Below, in pieces: positions 1 through 8,842 of a stretch of DNA of 64,000 bases. Source of the stretch: JAMXLO01 sp963832895 (GTDB lineage Bacteria > Pseudomonadota > Alphaproteobacteria > Acetobacterales > Acetobacteraceae); the NCBI GenBank assembly GCA_963832895.1, contig CAWHVQ010000024.1:280719-344718 (forward strand). Direction: 5' to 3'. The position numbers and the translations under genes are program-made. Positions within the stretch are counted from its first letter, which is position 1. Each line of letters starts with the position of its first letter. The notes under the pieces are model-generated. The model had not been told where the DNA came from, did not search any database, and worked only from the letters and a program-made list of their open reading frames with translations.

Positions 1-900
1 GTGGCTGAGAAGCAACCGAGCCTGACCGAGCGGCTGCTGAGTGGTGTCCGCCGGGCCTTCAACATGCAGCAGACGGGTGGCCAAGAGGATGCCGACCACT
101 CTGGTCGTCTAACCACACCGACGCTCTTGCGGGTGTTGCTGGAGGACACCGAAGAAGACTGGAACACGGCGGCCCGCGGGAAGCCGATCTCCGCTTATTT
201 CCTGCGGGATCGGATGCGCGGTCTGTTGAACCCTCCGGAGGAAGGCAAACCACACGGAGCCACTGACTGGTGGACCGGTCCGGAGGACAGACGGCAGCAT
301 CATCGCGGCTACTATAGGTTGCAATTCGAGGAAGCCTTCCGGCGTTACCTGCCGGCCGAAAAGTTACCTTTTGCCCGCTCCGCTAAACCATCCGGTGCAT
401 CTGGTAGATCCGGTGGACCAGGTGCAGGACGCCGGAAACCCACAGGAAACCGTGGGTCTGCTGCACCGGTTCCAGCACCGGATGGCGATGCGGCAGCCCA
501 GTCAACGGCCTCGACCTCGCCTATCGCACCGGATGCTGCTCCGGATGCCGCAGCCAAATCACTGGATGACGAAAACCATCCGGTGCGGCAAAAACGGCGG
601 AAATCCGCCACAAAAGCGACCCCAGCACAAAATGCACCGGATGCTCCACATGGTGGGGCGGGCCGCGAAAATCAAAGTTTGAAGCCGAACGGCTCGGACT
701 CTAATTCTACAACCTATGGTAGTGTTTCTAAAGTCTCAAGCGAGACCCTGATTCGCACCGCGGCCAAGGCGTATCCCGGCAAAACTGTTGCGCAACTGGC
801 GAAGCTGATTGGCCAGCCGGTGAGTGGGTCCGTCAGGTTCTCGGGGATGACGCGCCGTGACGGAGCATCCCTTCGTCTCGCTGCGCGGCCTGCTGGCTGA
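1..900 (+). CDS. DUF3631-like replication protein, C-terminal part (cut by window edge)
   Basis: Open from the first base, so the 5' end probably lies outside the window. Residues 1-125 resemble the C-terminal DUF3631 domain found behind helicase/primase modules in phage and plasmid replication proteins: a short helical block, then a 'PISAYFLRDRMR' stretch and a 'YYRLQFEEAFRRYLP' end. Residues 125-230 are low-complexity (Gly, Pro, Ala, Asp, Ser) and carry a repeated APD motif. The stop overlaps the next gene, a DNA polymerase whose GTG start is at 857, so the two are probably co-translated in one replication operon. The family call rests on pattern resemblance only; the missing N-terminus would decide it. 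Confidence 0.6.
   Translation: MAEKQPSLTERLLSGVRRAFNMQQTGGQEDADHSGRLTTPTLLRVLLEDTEEDWNTAARGKPISAYFLRDRMRGLLNPPEEGKPHGATDWWTGPEDRRQHHRGYYRLQFEEAFRRYLPAEKLPFARSAKPSGASGRSGGPGAGRRKPTGNRGSAAPVPAPDGDAAAQSTASTSPIAPDAAPDAAAKSLDDENHPVRQKRRKSATKATPAQNAPDAPHGGAGRENQSLKPNGSDSNSTTYGSVSKVSSETLIRTAAKAYPGKTVAQLAKLIGQPVSGSVRFSGMTRRDGASLRLAARPAG
389..643. repeat. Five copies of GCACCGGATG in both orientations
   Basis: The 10-mer GCACCGGATG occurs at 475-484, 526-535 and 634-643, and its exact reverse complement at 389-398 and 577-586. Successive spacings are 86, 51, 51 and 57 bases. Partial copies lie near 407, 462 and 539. All sit inside the low-complexity coding stretch of the first gene, just before the DNA polymerase. 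The three direct copies share a reading phase (Ala-Pro-Asp); the inverted copies encode different residues and are not all in the same phase. Confidence 0.7.
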
Positions 901-2983
901 GGTGCAGCAGCTTGGCGTTACCTTCCGCATCTCCGGCGCCGACGCGGTGATCAACGGCCTGGACGGTCTTCCAGCGTCGCTCCGGACCGTGCTGGAGGGC
1001 CATCGCAGCTCCGGCCTGCTGTGGCTCTACCTGGGCGGCGACGACGGCAGCGAGGCTGTGCTGGCCCTGGCCGCCCAGATCAACGTGGCGATTCATCTGG
1101 TGAGCACCACTGCGGCGGCAAAGGCGGCGGTGCGCCAGCTCATCCGCGACGCGCAGCAGTATGGCGGCCATATCGCCCTCGACATTGAAACCACACCACT
1201 GCCGGGCCGCAGCGAGCTCCGCCCGTGTGTCCGGTTGAAGAAGGATGGCGGCGTTCATGCCGTCCAGCCGACGCCAAAGGACCGCACACCGCTCGATCCG
1301 CATCAGTCCCGCATTGCCGCGCTTCAGCTCTATGCCGGCGGGACAATTTGCTTCGTCTTCCGCGGTGCAGCGCTCGAGCTAGTCGCCGGCTCACGCTGGC
1401 TGCGGCGACAGCATCTCATCGTGCACAATCTGGGCTTTGAGCTGGCCTTCCTGCGGCGACATACCCCGCCGCCGCCGAAGCTCCGGCGGCGCCCCGGCCG
1501 GCTCGATTGCTCCATGCAGGCCACCGGGCTGTTGCTGGGGGTTGGCTACGGTGGTTCCGGCCGATCGCTCGAGCGTGCGGCCGAAGCGCTGCTCAACATT
1601 GCCATGCCGAAGGCCCTGGCTTTGTCCGATTGGGCCGCGGCCAGGCTGTCGGCCGCCCAGGTTGCCTATGCCGGCATCGACTTAATCACCGCGTGGCGCC
1701 TTTGGCCGATACTGTCCGATCAGCTCCGGCAAACCGATCGTCAGCGTGCCTATCAGATCCAACTTGCTGTCGTTCCGGCGGTGGTCACCATGGAGTGGCG
1801 GGGCCTTGGTTTCGATCCGGCCAAGCATGCCCGTCAGGTTGACCGGTGGTCCCGCGATCTCGCCGCCGCCAGGCAGGATGACCGGGCCTCAACCGGTCAG
1901 GCGCCACCATCCACGCCGACCGAGATCCGGAGTTGGCTACGCAGCGTGCTCCCTGCCGACCAGCTCAGCGTCTGGTCACGAACCGACAAGACCGGTGAGC
2001 TCTCCACCGAATCAGACGATCTGAAACGCCTGGTGCACATTCCGAGCGCCAGGCCGGTGCTAGCCATGTTGGCCAGTGCCAAGCTGTTATCCTCCTTCGG
2101 CCCGAGCCTGGCCGAGAAGGTCAACCCGGTCACTGGGCGGCTACACTGCCATTTCAGCATTGCAGCGACCAAGGCCGGCCGCTTCGCTGCTAGCGGCCCA
2201 AACCTCCAGCAGCTTCCGAGTTCGCGCGCCCCGCAGTTCCGGCAATGCATCGTCGCCGCACCGGGCAACGTGTTGGTGGTGTGTGATTGGTCGCAGATCG
2301 AGCTGCGGGCCGCGGCCTGGATTTCCGAGGATCGCGCCCTGACCGATCTCTATCGTCGCGGTGGCGATCTGCATCGCGAGAACGCCGCGATGATCACTGG
2401 TGTGCTGCTGGACGCGGTGACCCCGGAACAGCGCCAGGCAGCCAAGCCGGTGAGCTTCGGTGCGATCTTCGGCATCGGGCCTGCTTCACTCGCCGAAGAC
2501 GCCTTCGCCAATTACGGCGTGGAGATGAGCGAAGCCGAGGCGCGGCATGCGTTGGACGCCTTCTTCGCCCGCTTCTGGCAGCTCAATGAGTGGCGCGAGG
2601 ACAACTATCAACGTGCCCAGGCCCAAGGCTTCATCCGTATCCCCGGCGCTGGCCGTGTGGTCGAGGCTGCGTGGGAGAAGACCGGCCGACTGAGCTGGCC
2701 GCAGTGCTGCAACCTCCCCGTTCAGGGTATCGCGGCCGATTGCATGTTGCGGGCGATCGCCCTCGCCCACGCCAGGCTGACGGCCGCACAGGTGCGCGGC
2801 GGCCTGGTGGCGACGGTGCATGACGAGTTGATCGCCGAGTGCGCCGAAGCCGATGGCGAGCGGGCGCTGGCGATCCTGCAAGGCGCCATGATCACGGCAT
2901 TTGAAACGACTTTCCGCGGTGCGCCGAGCAACGGCGTGGCGGTGGCGAAGCTCGGTCGGAGTTGGGCCGAGGCGAAGGGTTAA
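857..2983 (+). CDS. Family A DNA polymerase with 3'-5' exonuclease (phage/plasmid type)
   Basis: 708 residues from a GTG start that overlaps the previous gene. The exonuclease domain has Exo I DIET at about 109, Exo II HNLGFE near 190 and Exo III YAGID near 271. The polymerase domain has motif A DWSQIELR from about 477, motif B RQAAKPVSFGAIFG from about 526, and motif C HDE near 655. There is no 5'-nuclease domain, as is usual for phage-encoded pol A proteins. In motif B the position of E. coli Pol I Tyr766 is Phe. Expected role: replication of the mobile element, together with the DUF3631-like protein upstream. Confident family call. Confidence 0.93.
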   Translation: MTEHPFVSLRGLLAEVQQLGVTFRISGADAVINGLDGLPASLRTVLEGHRSSGLLWLYLGGDDGSEAVLALAAQINVAIHLVSTTAAAKAAVRQLIRDAQQYGGHIALDIETTPLPGRSELRPCVRLKKDGGVHAVQPTPKDRTPLDPHQSRIAALQLYAGGTICFVFRGAALELVAGSRWLRRQHLIVHNLGFELAFLRRHTPPPPKLRRRPGRLDCSMQATGLLLGVGYGGSGRSLERAAEALLNIAMPKALALSDWAAARLSAAQVAYAGIDLITAWRLWPILSDQLRQTDRQRAYQIQLAVVPAVVTMEWRGLGFDPAKHARQVDRWSRDLAAARQDDRASTGQAPPSTPTEIRSWLRSVLPADQLSVWSRTDKTGELSTESDDLKRLVHIPSARPVLAMLASAKLLSSFGPSLAEKVNPVTGRLHCHFSIAATKAGRFAASGPNLQQLPSSRAPQFRQCIVAAPGNVLVVCDWSQIELRAAAWISEDRALTDLYRRGGDLHRENAAMITGVLLDAVTPEQRQAAKPVSFGAIFGIGPASLAEDAFANYGVEMSEAEARHALDAFFARFWQLNEWREDNYQRAQAQGFIRIPGAGRVVEAAWEKTGRLSWPQCCNLPVQGIAADCMLRAIALAHARLTAAQVRGGLVATVHDELIAECAEADGERALAILQGAMITAFETTFRGAPSNGVAVAKLGRSWAEAKG

Positions 2984-3007
2984 CCCGTAACAAAGGAGCG
3001 ACAGGTC

Positions 3008-3823
3008 ATGCGGTGGAACATCGATTTAGGATTTGGCGGCAGCCAAGGGCCGTGGCTTGCCTGGCATCCCCAGGCGAGCAAGGACGGCGCCCGCAAGCCG
3101 TCAACCTGGACGTTGCGCGATGCCGAAGGCGGCACGCAGACAACGGAGGCCCCGAACAGAGCGATTGTGCTCGATCTCAGCGCCATTCGCACCGGTTGGG
3201 AACATGCGTCAGGCCGTCAGGGCGTCTCGCCGGAGCGGCGGTGGAATGCATCCTCGACGCGCTATGAGCCATCGCCTGGCGCCGACTGGAAGCGCTGCTT
3301 CTCACTGCCGATCGCGCTGAGCCAAGACAAGCGGGCGACCTGGGAGCAAGCGAGCCTGGCCGCCAGGATCGCATTGGACGATGTGCTCAAGGCGATCAAG
3401 ACCACCGGTCAGGACGATGACGGCGATCTGCTGCCTGTGGTGCGCTGCACTGGCGTCAAGGTGGTGCAGACCCGCGCCGGCAATACGTCGGTCCCGGTGT
3501 TCGAGCTGCTGAAATGGGTGCCGCGGCCCGCCGCTCTCGCGTCGCCCGTGGCGCACGATGACGATGGGGAGGTGGTTGATGATGCCGAGCCAGATTTACC
3601 ACCGGATACGGGGAGCGACGGTCAGGCAGCGGTGGCGGGGGAGGGAGCCGCTGCACCACCGCGCAACCCGCGGGACAAGCTGGCGGCCTACAATGTCCAA
3701 CGGGCGAAGCTGCAGCAACCCACCGCATTACCGGCCGCGGACGCTGAGGCGGACTTTGACGGGGTTGATCCGTTTGGCGGGGACCATGCCGAGCTCGCGA
3801 GCATATTCCGCCCCCAACGCTGA
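3008..3823 (+). CDS. Unrecognised protein of the replication module
   Basis: 271 residues. The start is supported by AAAGGAG about 11 bases upstream. The N-terminal ~170 residues look globular (several Trp, 'MRWNIDLGFGGSQGPWLAWHP'); the C-terminal third is acidic and Pro/Ala-rich and looks disordered. It lies 24 bases downstream of the DNA polymerase in the same direction. A globular domain plus an acidic tail in this position would fit a single-strand DNA-binding or recombination accessory protein, but no diagnostic motif is visible, so the function is inference only. Confidence 0.7.
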   Translation: MRWNIDLGFGGSQGPWLAWHPQASKDGARKPSTWTLRDAEGGTQTTEAPNRAIVLDLSAIRTGWEHASGRQGVSPERRWNASSTRYEPSPGADWKRCFSLPIALSQDKRATWEQASLAARIALDDVLKAIKTTGQDDDGDLLPVVRCTGVKVVQTRAGNTSVPVFELLKWVPRPAALASPVAHDDDGEVVDDAEPDLPPDTGSDGQAAVAGEGAAAPPRNPRDKLAAYNVQRAKLQQPTALPAADAEADFDGVDPFGGDHAELASIFRPQR

Positions 3824-3941
3824 GCCGGTGCACATCCCGACCACCACGAAGCCGCTGAAGACGCGGCTCACCCGAAAAGCCGCTAGCTCTGCCAAGCCCA
3901 CCAGCCGCAGCAAGCTGCCCGAATCGAAAATCCTGTTCTGA
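3786..3941 (+). CDS. Small basic ORF overlapping the previous gene
   Basis: 51 residues beginning MPSSRAYSAPNAEP and ending in a Lys/Arg/Ser-rich tail; it overlaps the last 38 bases of the gene before it in another frame. No recognisable domain and no clear ribosome-binding site. The overlap and basic composition allow a translationally coupled small protein, but it could be chance. Confidence 0.3.
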   Translation: MPSSRAYSAPNAEPVHIPTTTKPLKTRLTRKAASSAKPTSRSKLPESKILF

Positions 3942-3995
3942 CCGTGCCGACCGCGGGCCGGGCGGTTTCTCGGCCAACCGCAGGGAGAACTGAGG

Positions 3996-4347
3996 ATGGC
4001 TATTCCAGAAAACGAACAGGACGGCGTGCTGGCGGCGTATGCCGATTGGCTGCGAAACGAGGCAGACGATGACGATCCGTGCGGCGGCATCTTCTTGGTG
4101 ATGCGGACGACGGCGGCGCCTATCACGAGGACCGCCGTTTGATCGACGGCTATCTGGTGCACACAGCTACGCCGAGCGCGAACTGATCGATGAGATCCTG
4201 CAAGCGTGCTGCGGCTACGGGCTGCCAACCCTGGTGCAAATGGCCATGAACAAGAGGTGCCTGGAAAACTCGATCACCGCGGCGGATGGCGACGACGGCC
4301 CCTGGCGGCAGCATCCGTCACAGACCAGCAAGGAGGACGCGGCGTGA
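3996..4347 (+). pseudogene. Small acidic protein gene broken by frameshifts
   Basis: An ATG at 3996 follows GGGAGAACTGAGG and opens a protein starting MAIPENEQDGVLAAYADWLR, but that frame stops at 4140-4142. Coding-like sequence continues in other frames: 'DDGGAYHEDRRLIDGYL' and then 'YAERELIDEILQACCGYGLPTL', ending in TGA at 4345-4347. The three pieces join into one plausible protein of about 115 residues if two single-base shifts are corrected. Function unknown. Confidence 0.5.
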
Positions 4348-4444
4348 TGGCTGAACTACAGAGTGCAAGGATCACATAGCGCCGTTTGCACCCCGTAAAC
4401 GGTGCTGCAGGGGGCTTTACGCGGGTCCCCGGCAACTGAACTGA

Positions 4445-5539
4445 TTACGGGTGTGATGCGTCGACTTTGCCTGCGTCAGGTTCCGGCGGCGCCGCGGTCT
4501 TGGATGGCGCCCGCTTCGGAAAGTTCATCCAGGTTGTCACACCTAAAAACACCGCTGAGGCCGCCGTCGCAATTCCGGCCACCAGCATCCAAAATGCGGT
4601 TCTCCTGGTGAACTCCGCAGTTTTTTGGGCCGCCTGTGTCTGCAGTTGCAATTGGCCCCTCTCGAACTCCGCCTGGAGGAGGAAGTACCTCGGTGACTGA
4701 GCGCCGACGGCTTGCAAAAGAAGGTAATCCATTTGCTCCAGTATCTGCGCCTCGGTGAATGATGAGGGCGGTGCGTCAAGGCGCTTCTTGAGCTCTCCCT
4801 CTACTGCGTCCTTCCAGGGGGTCCTTTGACCGGGGCCGCGGCGGTTAAGCTCGTCGGCCTCCTCGCGTAGCTCTACCAAAGTCATCGACGAGACGGTCTT
4901 CTCTTCGGCCATCATCAAGCGTCCTTGCGGCTTCGGCTCAGTGATCGAGGCGATCAGCTCCGTTTGCATCGAGACTATGCCCAGGAAGAGCGACAGGAGG
5001 CATCCCGCCGTGATGGTTAAGACCACGATAATGTCCGCACGGGGAGCGCTGAAGCCAAGAGCGCGGCAAAAACGCCCGTTAAAATCGGGATCCTGTCCGC
5101 GTGCGATGCAGCTGGAACCGGTCCCCACCACGGCGATGAAAAACCAGCACACAATGCAACAGGCTATCAGCACCATCTGAGCCTTCCCCAGTCGCTCGCG
5201 CGCTTTCTGACGGGATAGGAGCCCGGTGAACGCGACTACGCCACAAAGGGACAGCAGCGCCAGACCTCCGGGGATACCTTGCACGTGCGCACCGGGGCCG
5301 GTAGGCATCAGCATGCTCAAGGCTATCAGCGTAGCGCCCAGGAAGAGAGTGCTGATCGTGACGATCACCAGAGAACTGGAAATGAGCAGGAGGCCAATGC
5401 CCACACGAGTGAGAAGGCCCGATCGTATGATGCCGCCAGCGATAAACGAGAAAAGCACGGTCGTGATCGCCCAGAGCGCCCCCGCGATCACGGCGGCGGC
5501 GCTGAAGAACTCGGGCTCCTGCAGCGTATCAGGCGTCAT
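4445..5539 (-). CDS. Multi-pass membrane protein of unknown function
   Basis: 364 residues. About five hydrophobic segments lie in the N-terminal half (near 12-37, 45-77, 88-107, 120-140 and 170-192), followed by a ~115-residue charged, probably cytoplasmic region with coiled-coil character, and a last membrane segment near 310-332. It runs against the surrounding phage genes, between the replication module and the terminase, where accessory 'moron' genes often sit. No family recognised. Defence or superinfection exclusion is possible from position alone, without motif support. Confidence 0.65.
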   Translation of the reverse strand: MTPDTLQEPEFFSAAAVIAGALWAITTVLFSFIAGGIIRSGLLTRVGIGLLLISSSLVIVTISTLFLGATLIALSMLMPTGPGAHVQGIPGGLALLSLCGVVAFTGLLSRQKARERLGKAQMVLIACCIVCWFFIAVVGTGSSCIARGQDPDFNGRFCRALGFSAPRADIIVVLTITAGCLLSLFLGIVSMQTELIASITEPKPQGRLMMAEEKTVSSMTLVELREEADELNRRGPGQRTPWKDAVEGELKKRLDAPPSSFTEAQILEQMDYLLLQAVGAQSPRYFLLQAEFERGQLQLQTQAAQKTAEFTRRTAFWMLVAGIATAASAVFLGVTTWMNFPKRAPSKTAAPPEPDAGKVDASHP

Positions 5540-5566
5540 CCCATGGCCTCGATGACGCGCCCTTGC

Positions 5567-5830
5567 TCATGGGTCAAAGTGCCCGGCGTGAGCGAAGTAG
5601 GTAGCTGCCGCTTGCGCCAGCACCGCAAACCCTGCGAATAGCGCCGCCGCTGAGTTCAGGAGAAGCGCGCCCAATGTCCGACCGGTTGGTGGCAAGGGCT
5701 GCGGCGTAACCGGCGCGCCCCAATAGGCCCCGAAGACGGCGACGGTTCTTTGAAATCCGACGAATACGGACGCGAACCAACACACCGATGATGCGCACCC
5801 GGCCACGACTGACACGACCTCCCACCTCGT
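5567..5830 (-). CDS. Small two-helix membrane protein
   Basis: 87 residues from the ATG at 5830 (MTRWEVVSVVAGC...), with hydrophobic stretches near residues 7-28 and 55-80. The frame is open further upstream to 5965, but the region before this ATG is charged and unlike the rest, so I prefer the inner start. It lies 27 bases before the larger membrane-protein gene on the same strand, so the two probably form an accessory operon within the phage-like region. Function unknown. Confidence 0.5.
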   Translation of the reverse strand, partial: TRWEVVSVVAGCASSVCWFASVFVGFQRTVAVFGAYWGAPVTPQPLPPTGRTLGALLLNSAAALFAGFAVLAQAAATYFAHAGHFDP

Positions 5831-6139
5831 CATCACTACCCCCCGTTTATTCCAGGCCCCGCGCGTTCTGCGCTCTTCCCCCTGATCGAACAAATTCATA
5901 GAGCTGGCAATCAAACCGAAAGCGGCCGTCGTTGCTGCATCGAACATATCCGCCAACACCCACATTCCTCGCCGATCGTTGCGGTATCGAGAGGCAGCGG
6001 GGCGGATCTCTTATCCGTCCTATTAGGTGAGAACGCCAGGGAGACCGCGCATTCTCGGTGAGCCATGCTGGTCTGCCCCACAATCGGCACCACATATCGT
6101 TCTGGAAAAGTGCCGAGGAGATGCCGGATAGATGGCGCC
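5831..6139. other. Intergenic region between divergent genes
   Basis: About 310 bases separating the minus-strand membrane genes from the plus-strand terminase genes; it should contain promoters for both. I see no convincing gene, terminator or operator palindrome. Confidence 0.4.
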
Positions 6140-6547
6140 ATGAAGCAAGCGAAGCCGTCGCCAACACGCGGTCGGATAGGGCCGTATTACAAGGTCGGCA
6201 AGATGGCCTTGCTCGACGGTCGGCGCGCGGAAGCCCAATTCATCCGTAAGGAACAGACCAAACTGGTCGCGGCGGTGGGCGGCGAAGCCACCCCGATGCA
6301 GCGGGTTCTCATCGAGCGCGCGGCCTATCTGCGCCTCCGCATTCACCAGATGGAGGCCGAAAGCATCGGCAGTGCCGAGCCGATGACGGCCTACGACCAC
6401 AAGCACTATCTCGGCTGGCACACCGCCTATGGCCGTCTGATCGCGCAAATCCACGCCATGACGCCGAAAAGGCCGGACAAGCCCGCGCCGCCCAGCCTGG
6501 CCGAGCTGCACGCGGAGATCGGGAAACCCAATGCCGAACATCGTTGA
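6140..6547 (+). CDS. Probable terminase small-subunit-like protein
   Basis: 135 residues from the ATG at 6140 (MKQAKPSPTRG). The frame is open from 6065, but the extra N-terminus looks non-coding. It is helical and basic at the N-terminus and overlaps the terminase large-subunit start by 17 bases. The tight coupling and position support a small terminase or packaging-accessory role; the sequence itself has no motif I recognise. Confidence 0.55.
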   Translation: MKQAKPSPTRGRIGPYYKVGKMALLDGRRAEAQFIRKEQTKLVAAVGGEATPMQRVLIERAAYLRLRIHQMEAESIGSAEPMTAYDHKHYLGWHTAYGRLIAQIHAMTPKRPDKPAPPSLAELHAEIGKPNAEHR

Positions 6548-8057
6548 GGCCACCCAGACCGTCTGGCGGCCGTGGTATCGGCTGAACCCCGCGCTCGGCG
6601 ATAGCTGGCAGCCCTGGCGGGTGTTCCTCAAGGCCGTGTTCGGCCTGGCGATGAGTGAGCCCGAGCTGGCGATCTATCAGGCCCACACCGGCCGCACGGA
6701 GGGACGGCCAGGCGGGTTCCGCGAAGTGTGGTGCCGCGTAGGCCGGCGTTCCGGGAAGTCCCTCACCGCGGCCACGATGGCGACCTTCCTCGCCTGCTTC
6801 GTCGATTGGTCCGACTACATGGTGCCTGGCGAGGCCGCGACCGTCATGGTTCTCGCCTCCGATCGCCGCCAGGCCCGCGTCATCTTCAACTACATCCGTC
6901 GCATGCTGACCGACGTGCCGATCCTGGCCCGCATGGTGAAGCGCGAGCTGGAGGAGTTGATCGAGCTGTCCAACGGCCTGACCCTGGAGATCGCCACTGC
7001 CAGCTATCGCCGGGTGCGCGGTTATTCCGTTATCGCCGCGGTGTGTGACGAGATCGCCTACTGGATGAGCGACGAAAGCGCGAACCCGGACCGCGAGGTG
7101 CTGAACGCGTTGCGCCCGGCGATGGGTAGTATCCCCGAGGCGCGGCTGTTCTGCCTCTCCAGCCCCTACGCCAGATCGGGCGCGCTCTATGAGGCCGACC
7201 GCGACAACTGGGGCCGCGATGACAGTGACGTGCTGATCTGGCGCGGCACCACGATGGAAATGAACCCAACCTACAGCCAGGCCGTGATCGACAAGGAACT
7301 CGAACGCGATCCCTCCGCCGCTGCGGCCGAATATCTCGCCGAATACCGCAGCGACGTTGAGACCTGGTTGTCCCGCGAGGTCGTCGATGCCTGCACCGTG
7401 CCCGGCCGCCATGAGCTGGCGCCGGACAGCTCGCGCCATCGGTATCGCGCAACCGTCGATCCGTCCGGCGGATCATCGGACAGCATGACGCTCTGCATCG
7501 CGCACATGGAGTCGGCAGGGGCCGGCCTCTCCGCATCGGTCGGCGTAATAGATCTGATCAGGGAAGTGCGGCCACCGTTCTCGCCTGACAGCACGGTCCG
7601 CGATTTCACCGCCATCCTGAAGCAGTATCGCTGCTCAAGCGTGACCGGCGACCGCTATGCCGGCGAGTGGGTGCGCGAGCGGTTCCGCCTGGAAGGCATC
7701 GGCTACGAGGTGAGCGAGAAGACGGCGTCGGACTACTACAACGAGGCGCTGCCGTTGTTTATGGCCCGCCGCGTCGAGCTGGTTGAGCACACTCGCCTGC
7801 AGCTCCAGCTCGCTCACTTGGAACGCCGTGTCGCCCGGCAAGGCCGCCTAACAGTGAGTCACCGTCCTGGCGGCCATGACGATGTGGCGAATGCGGCCTG
7901 CATGGCGCTGGTTATTGTTGCCGGCCAGCCCGACCCGATCAGCATCTGGATCATGGCCGGCGGTGGTGATCCTGCGACCGCGCAACGCGGCAAGCCGTTC
8001 GACCCACGTCAGCAACTTCTCGGCGGCATTAACACGCATTTCCGCAGCCCGTTTTAG
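6531..8057 (+). CDS. Phage terminase large subunit
   Basis: 508 residues, usual length for the family. The ATPase domain has a Walker A GRRSGKS near 71-77 and a Walker B ending CDEIAYW near 173. The C-terminal RNase H-like nuclease shows an Asp in 'ATVDPSGGSSD' near 310, a second acidic residue in 'VTGDRYAGEW', and a final 'GGHDD' near 448. It would package phage DNA into proheads. It is followed directly by genes I cannot place rather than by a portal and capsid, which suggests a divergent or degraded phage. Confidence 0.9.
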   Translation: MPNIVEATQTVWRPWYRLNPALGDSWQPWRVFLKAVFGLAMSEPELAIYQAHTGRTEGRPGGFREVWCRVGRRSGKSLTAATMATFLACFVDWSDYMVPGEAATVMVLASDRRQARVIFNYIRRMLTDVPILARMVKRELEELIELSNGLTLEIATASYRRVRGYSVIAAVCDEIAYWMSDESANPDREVLNALRPAMGSIPEARLFCLSSPYARSGALYEADRDNWGRDDSDVLIWRGTTMEMNPTYSQAVIDKELERDPSAAAAEYLAEYRSDVETWLSREVVDACTVPGRHELAPDSSRHRYRATVDPSGGSSDSMTLCIAHMESAGAGLSASVGVIDLIREVRPPFSPDSTVRDFTAILKQYRCSSVTGDRYAGEWVRERFRLEGIGYEVSEKTASDYYNEALPLFMARRVELVEHTRLQLQLAHLERRVARQGRLTVSHRPGGHDDVANAACMALVIVAGQPDPISIWIMAGGGDPATAQRGKPFDPRQQLLGGINTHFRSPF

Positions 8058-8076
8058 CCTCCAGAGGGAAGCCGCC

Positions 8077-8136
8077 ATGTTCTTCCGCGACACCAGCGTG
8101 CGACAGGTTGTATCGGCACAAGCGATGAAAGGTTGA
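8077..8136 (+). CDS. Very short ORF after the terminase
   Basis: 19 codons (MFFRDTSVRQVVSAQAMKG) preceded by AGAGGGAAG at good spacing and lying between two co-directional genes. It may be a real leader-size peptide or simply a ribosome-loading site for the next gene. No other support. Confidence 0.25.
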   Translation: MFFRDTSVRQVVSAQAMKG

Positions 8137-8140
8137 GACA

Positions 8141-8839
8141 ATGCGATTCCACGATAACATGCTGAACTACACACGGGAAAATGCGCGGCTTCCAACCTTG
8201 CCTGCAGCGCGTGTGATCGCCTCCAGCACCGCCGACGATGGACCGATTTTTATACACCTCCACGACGGCGATCAGCTTGATCAGCCTGATCCGTCACGCC
8301 GCCCTGCGATGCGTGAGCCGGCGATTGGAAGCGAGGAAGATGACATCCTCGATCGTCTGCAATGCCTGGAACGCGCCGTCGCCGTTATGGCAGGGCAGCA
8401 GCCCGACCAAGTGGGTGAAGACGAAGTCAATCGGTTTCCTGGCGATCCCAGCGAACCGGGCAACGTGGTTGAGCAGGCTGCCGCAGAGCGGACTGCCGAC
8501 AGCACCGATGCCCTACCCGATGATCCGCAGTCGATCAACGCGAAGAACTCTGCGTATTGGCAAGGTAAGGGCGGCACAACGACAGGTGGTTCGCAGAGCT
8601 TGCCGCCAAGCTCTCGTAAAGCCGAGAGCGGCGGCTACCTGCCGAACGCCACCGGCTCGATCAGCGGCAATCGGCGCCTGGGCACCACGGCCAAGGTTCC
8701 CGAGGTACAGGGCAAGACCTGGGGCACATCCGATCGTGCCGCCGTGCAGCGTGCCGACTTCTGGCGCAGCCAGCGGCTGAACACTAACGCCGCGATCGGC
8801 AAGATCCAGCAGACCCTTCAGACCCGTTGGGGGAGGTAA
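8141..8839 (+). CDS. Unrecognised phage-region protein, largely disordered
   Basis: 232 residues, rich in Asp, Gln, Ser and Gly, with a short repeated 'SGG/TGG' middle part and a more ordered basic C-terminus ending 'RADFWRSQRLNTNAAIGKIQQTLQTRWGR'. It is the first larger gene after the terminase and runs with three similar-sized genes. Position would suit a portal, scaffold or head-completion protein, but it is too short for a portal and shows no protease motif. No family assigned. Confidence 0.6.
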   Translation: MRFHDNMLNYTRENARLPTLPAARVIASSTADDGPIFIHLHDGDQLDQPDPSRRPAMREPAIGSEEDDILDRLQCLERAVAVMAGQQPDQVGEDEVNRFPGDPSEPGNVVEQAAAERTADSTDALPDDPQSINAKNSAYWQGKGGTTTGGSQSLPPSSRKAESGGYLPNATGSISGNRRLGTTAKVPEVQGKTWGTSDRAAVQRADFWRSQRLNTNAAIGKIQQTLQTRWGR

Positions 8840-8842
8840 TCC

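Noticed and set aside
6309..7439. Minus-strand open frame opposite the terminase
   Set aside because: Antisense shadow of the terminase, which has Walker and nuclease motifs.
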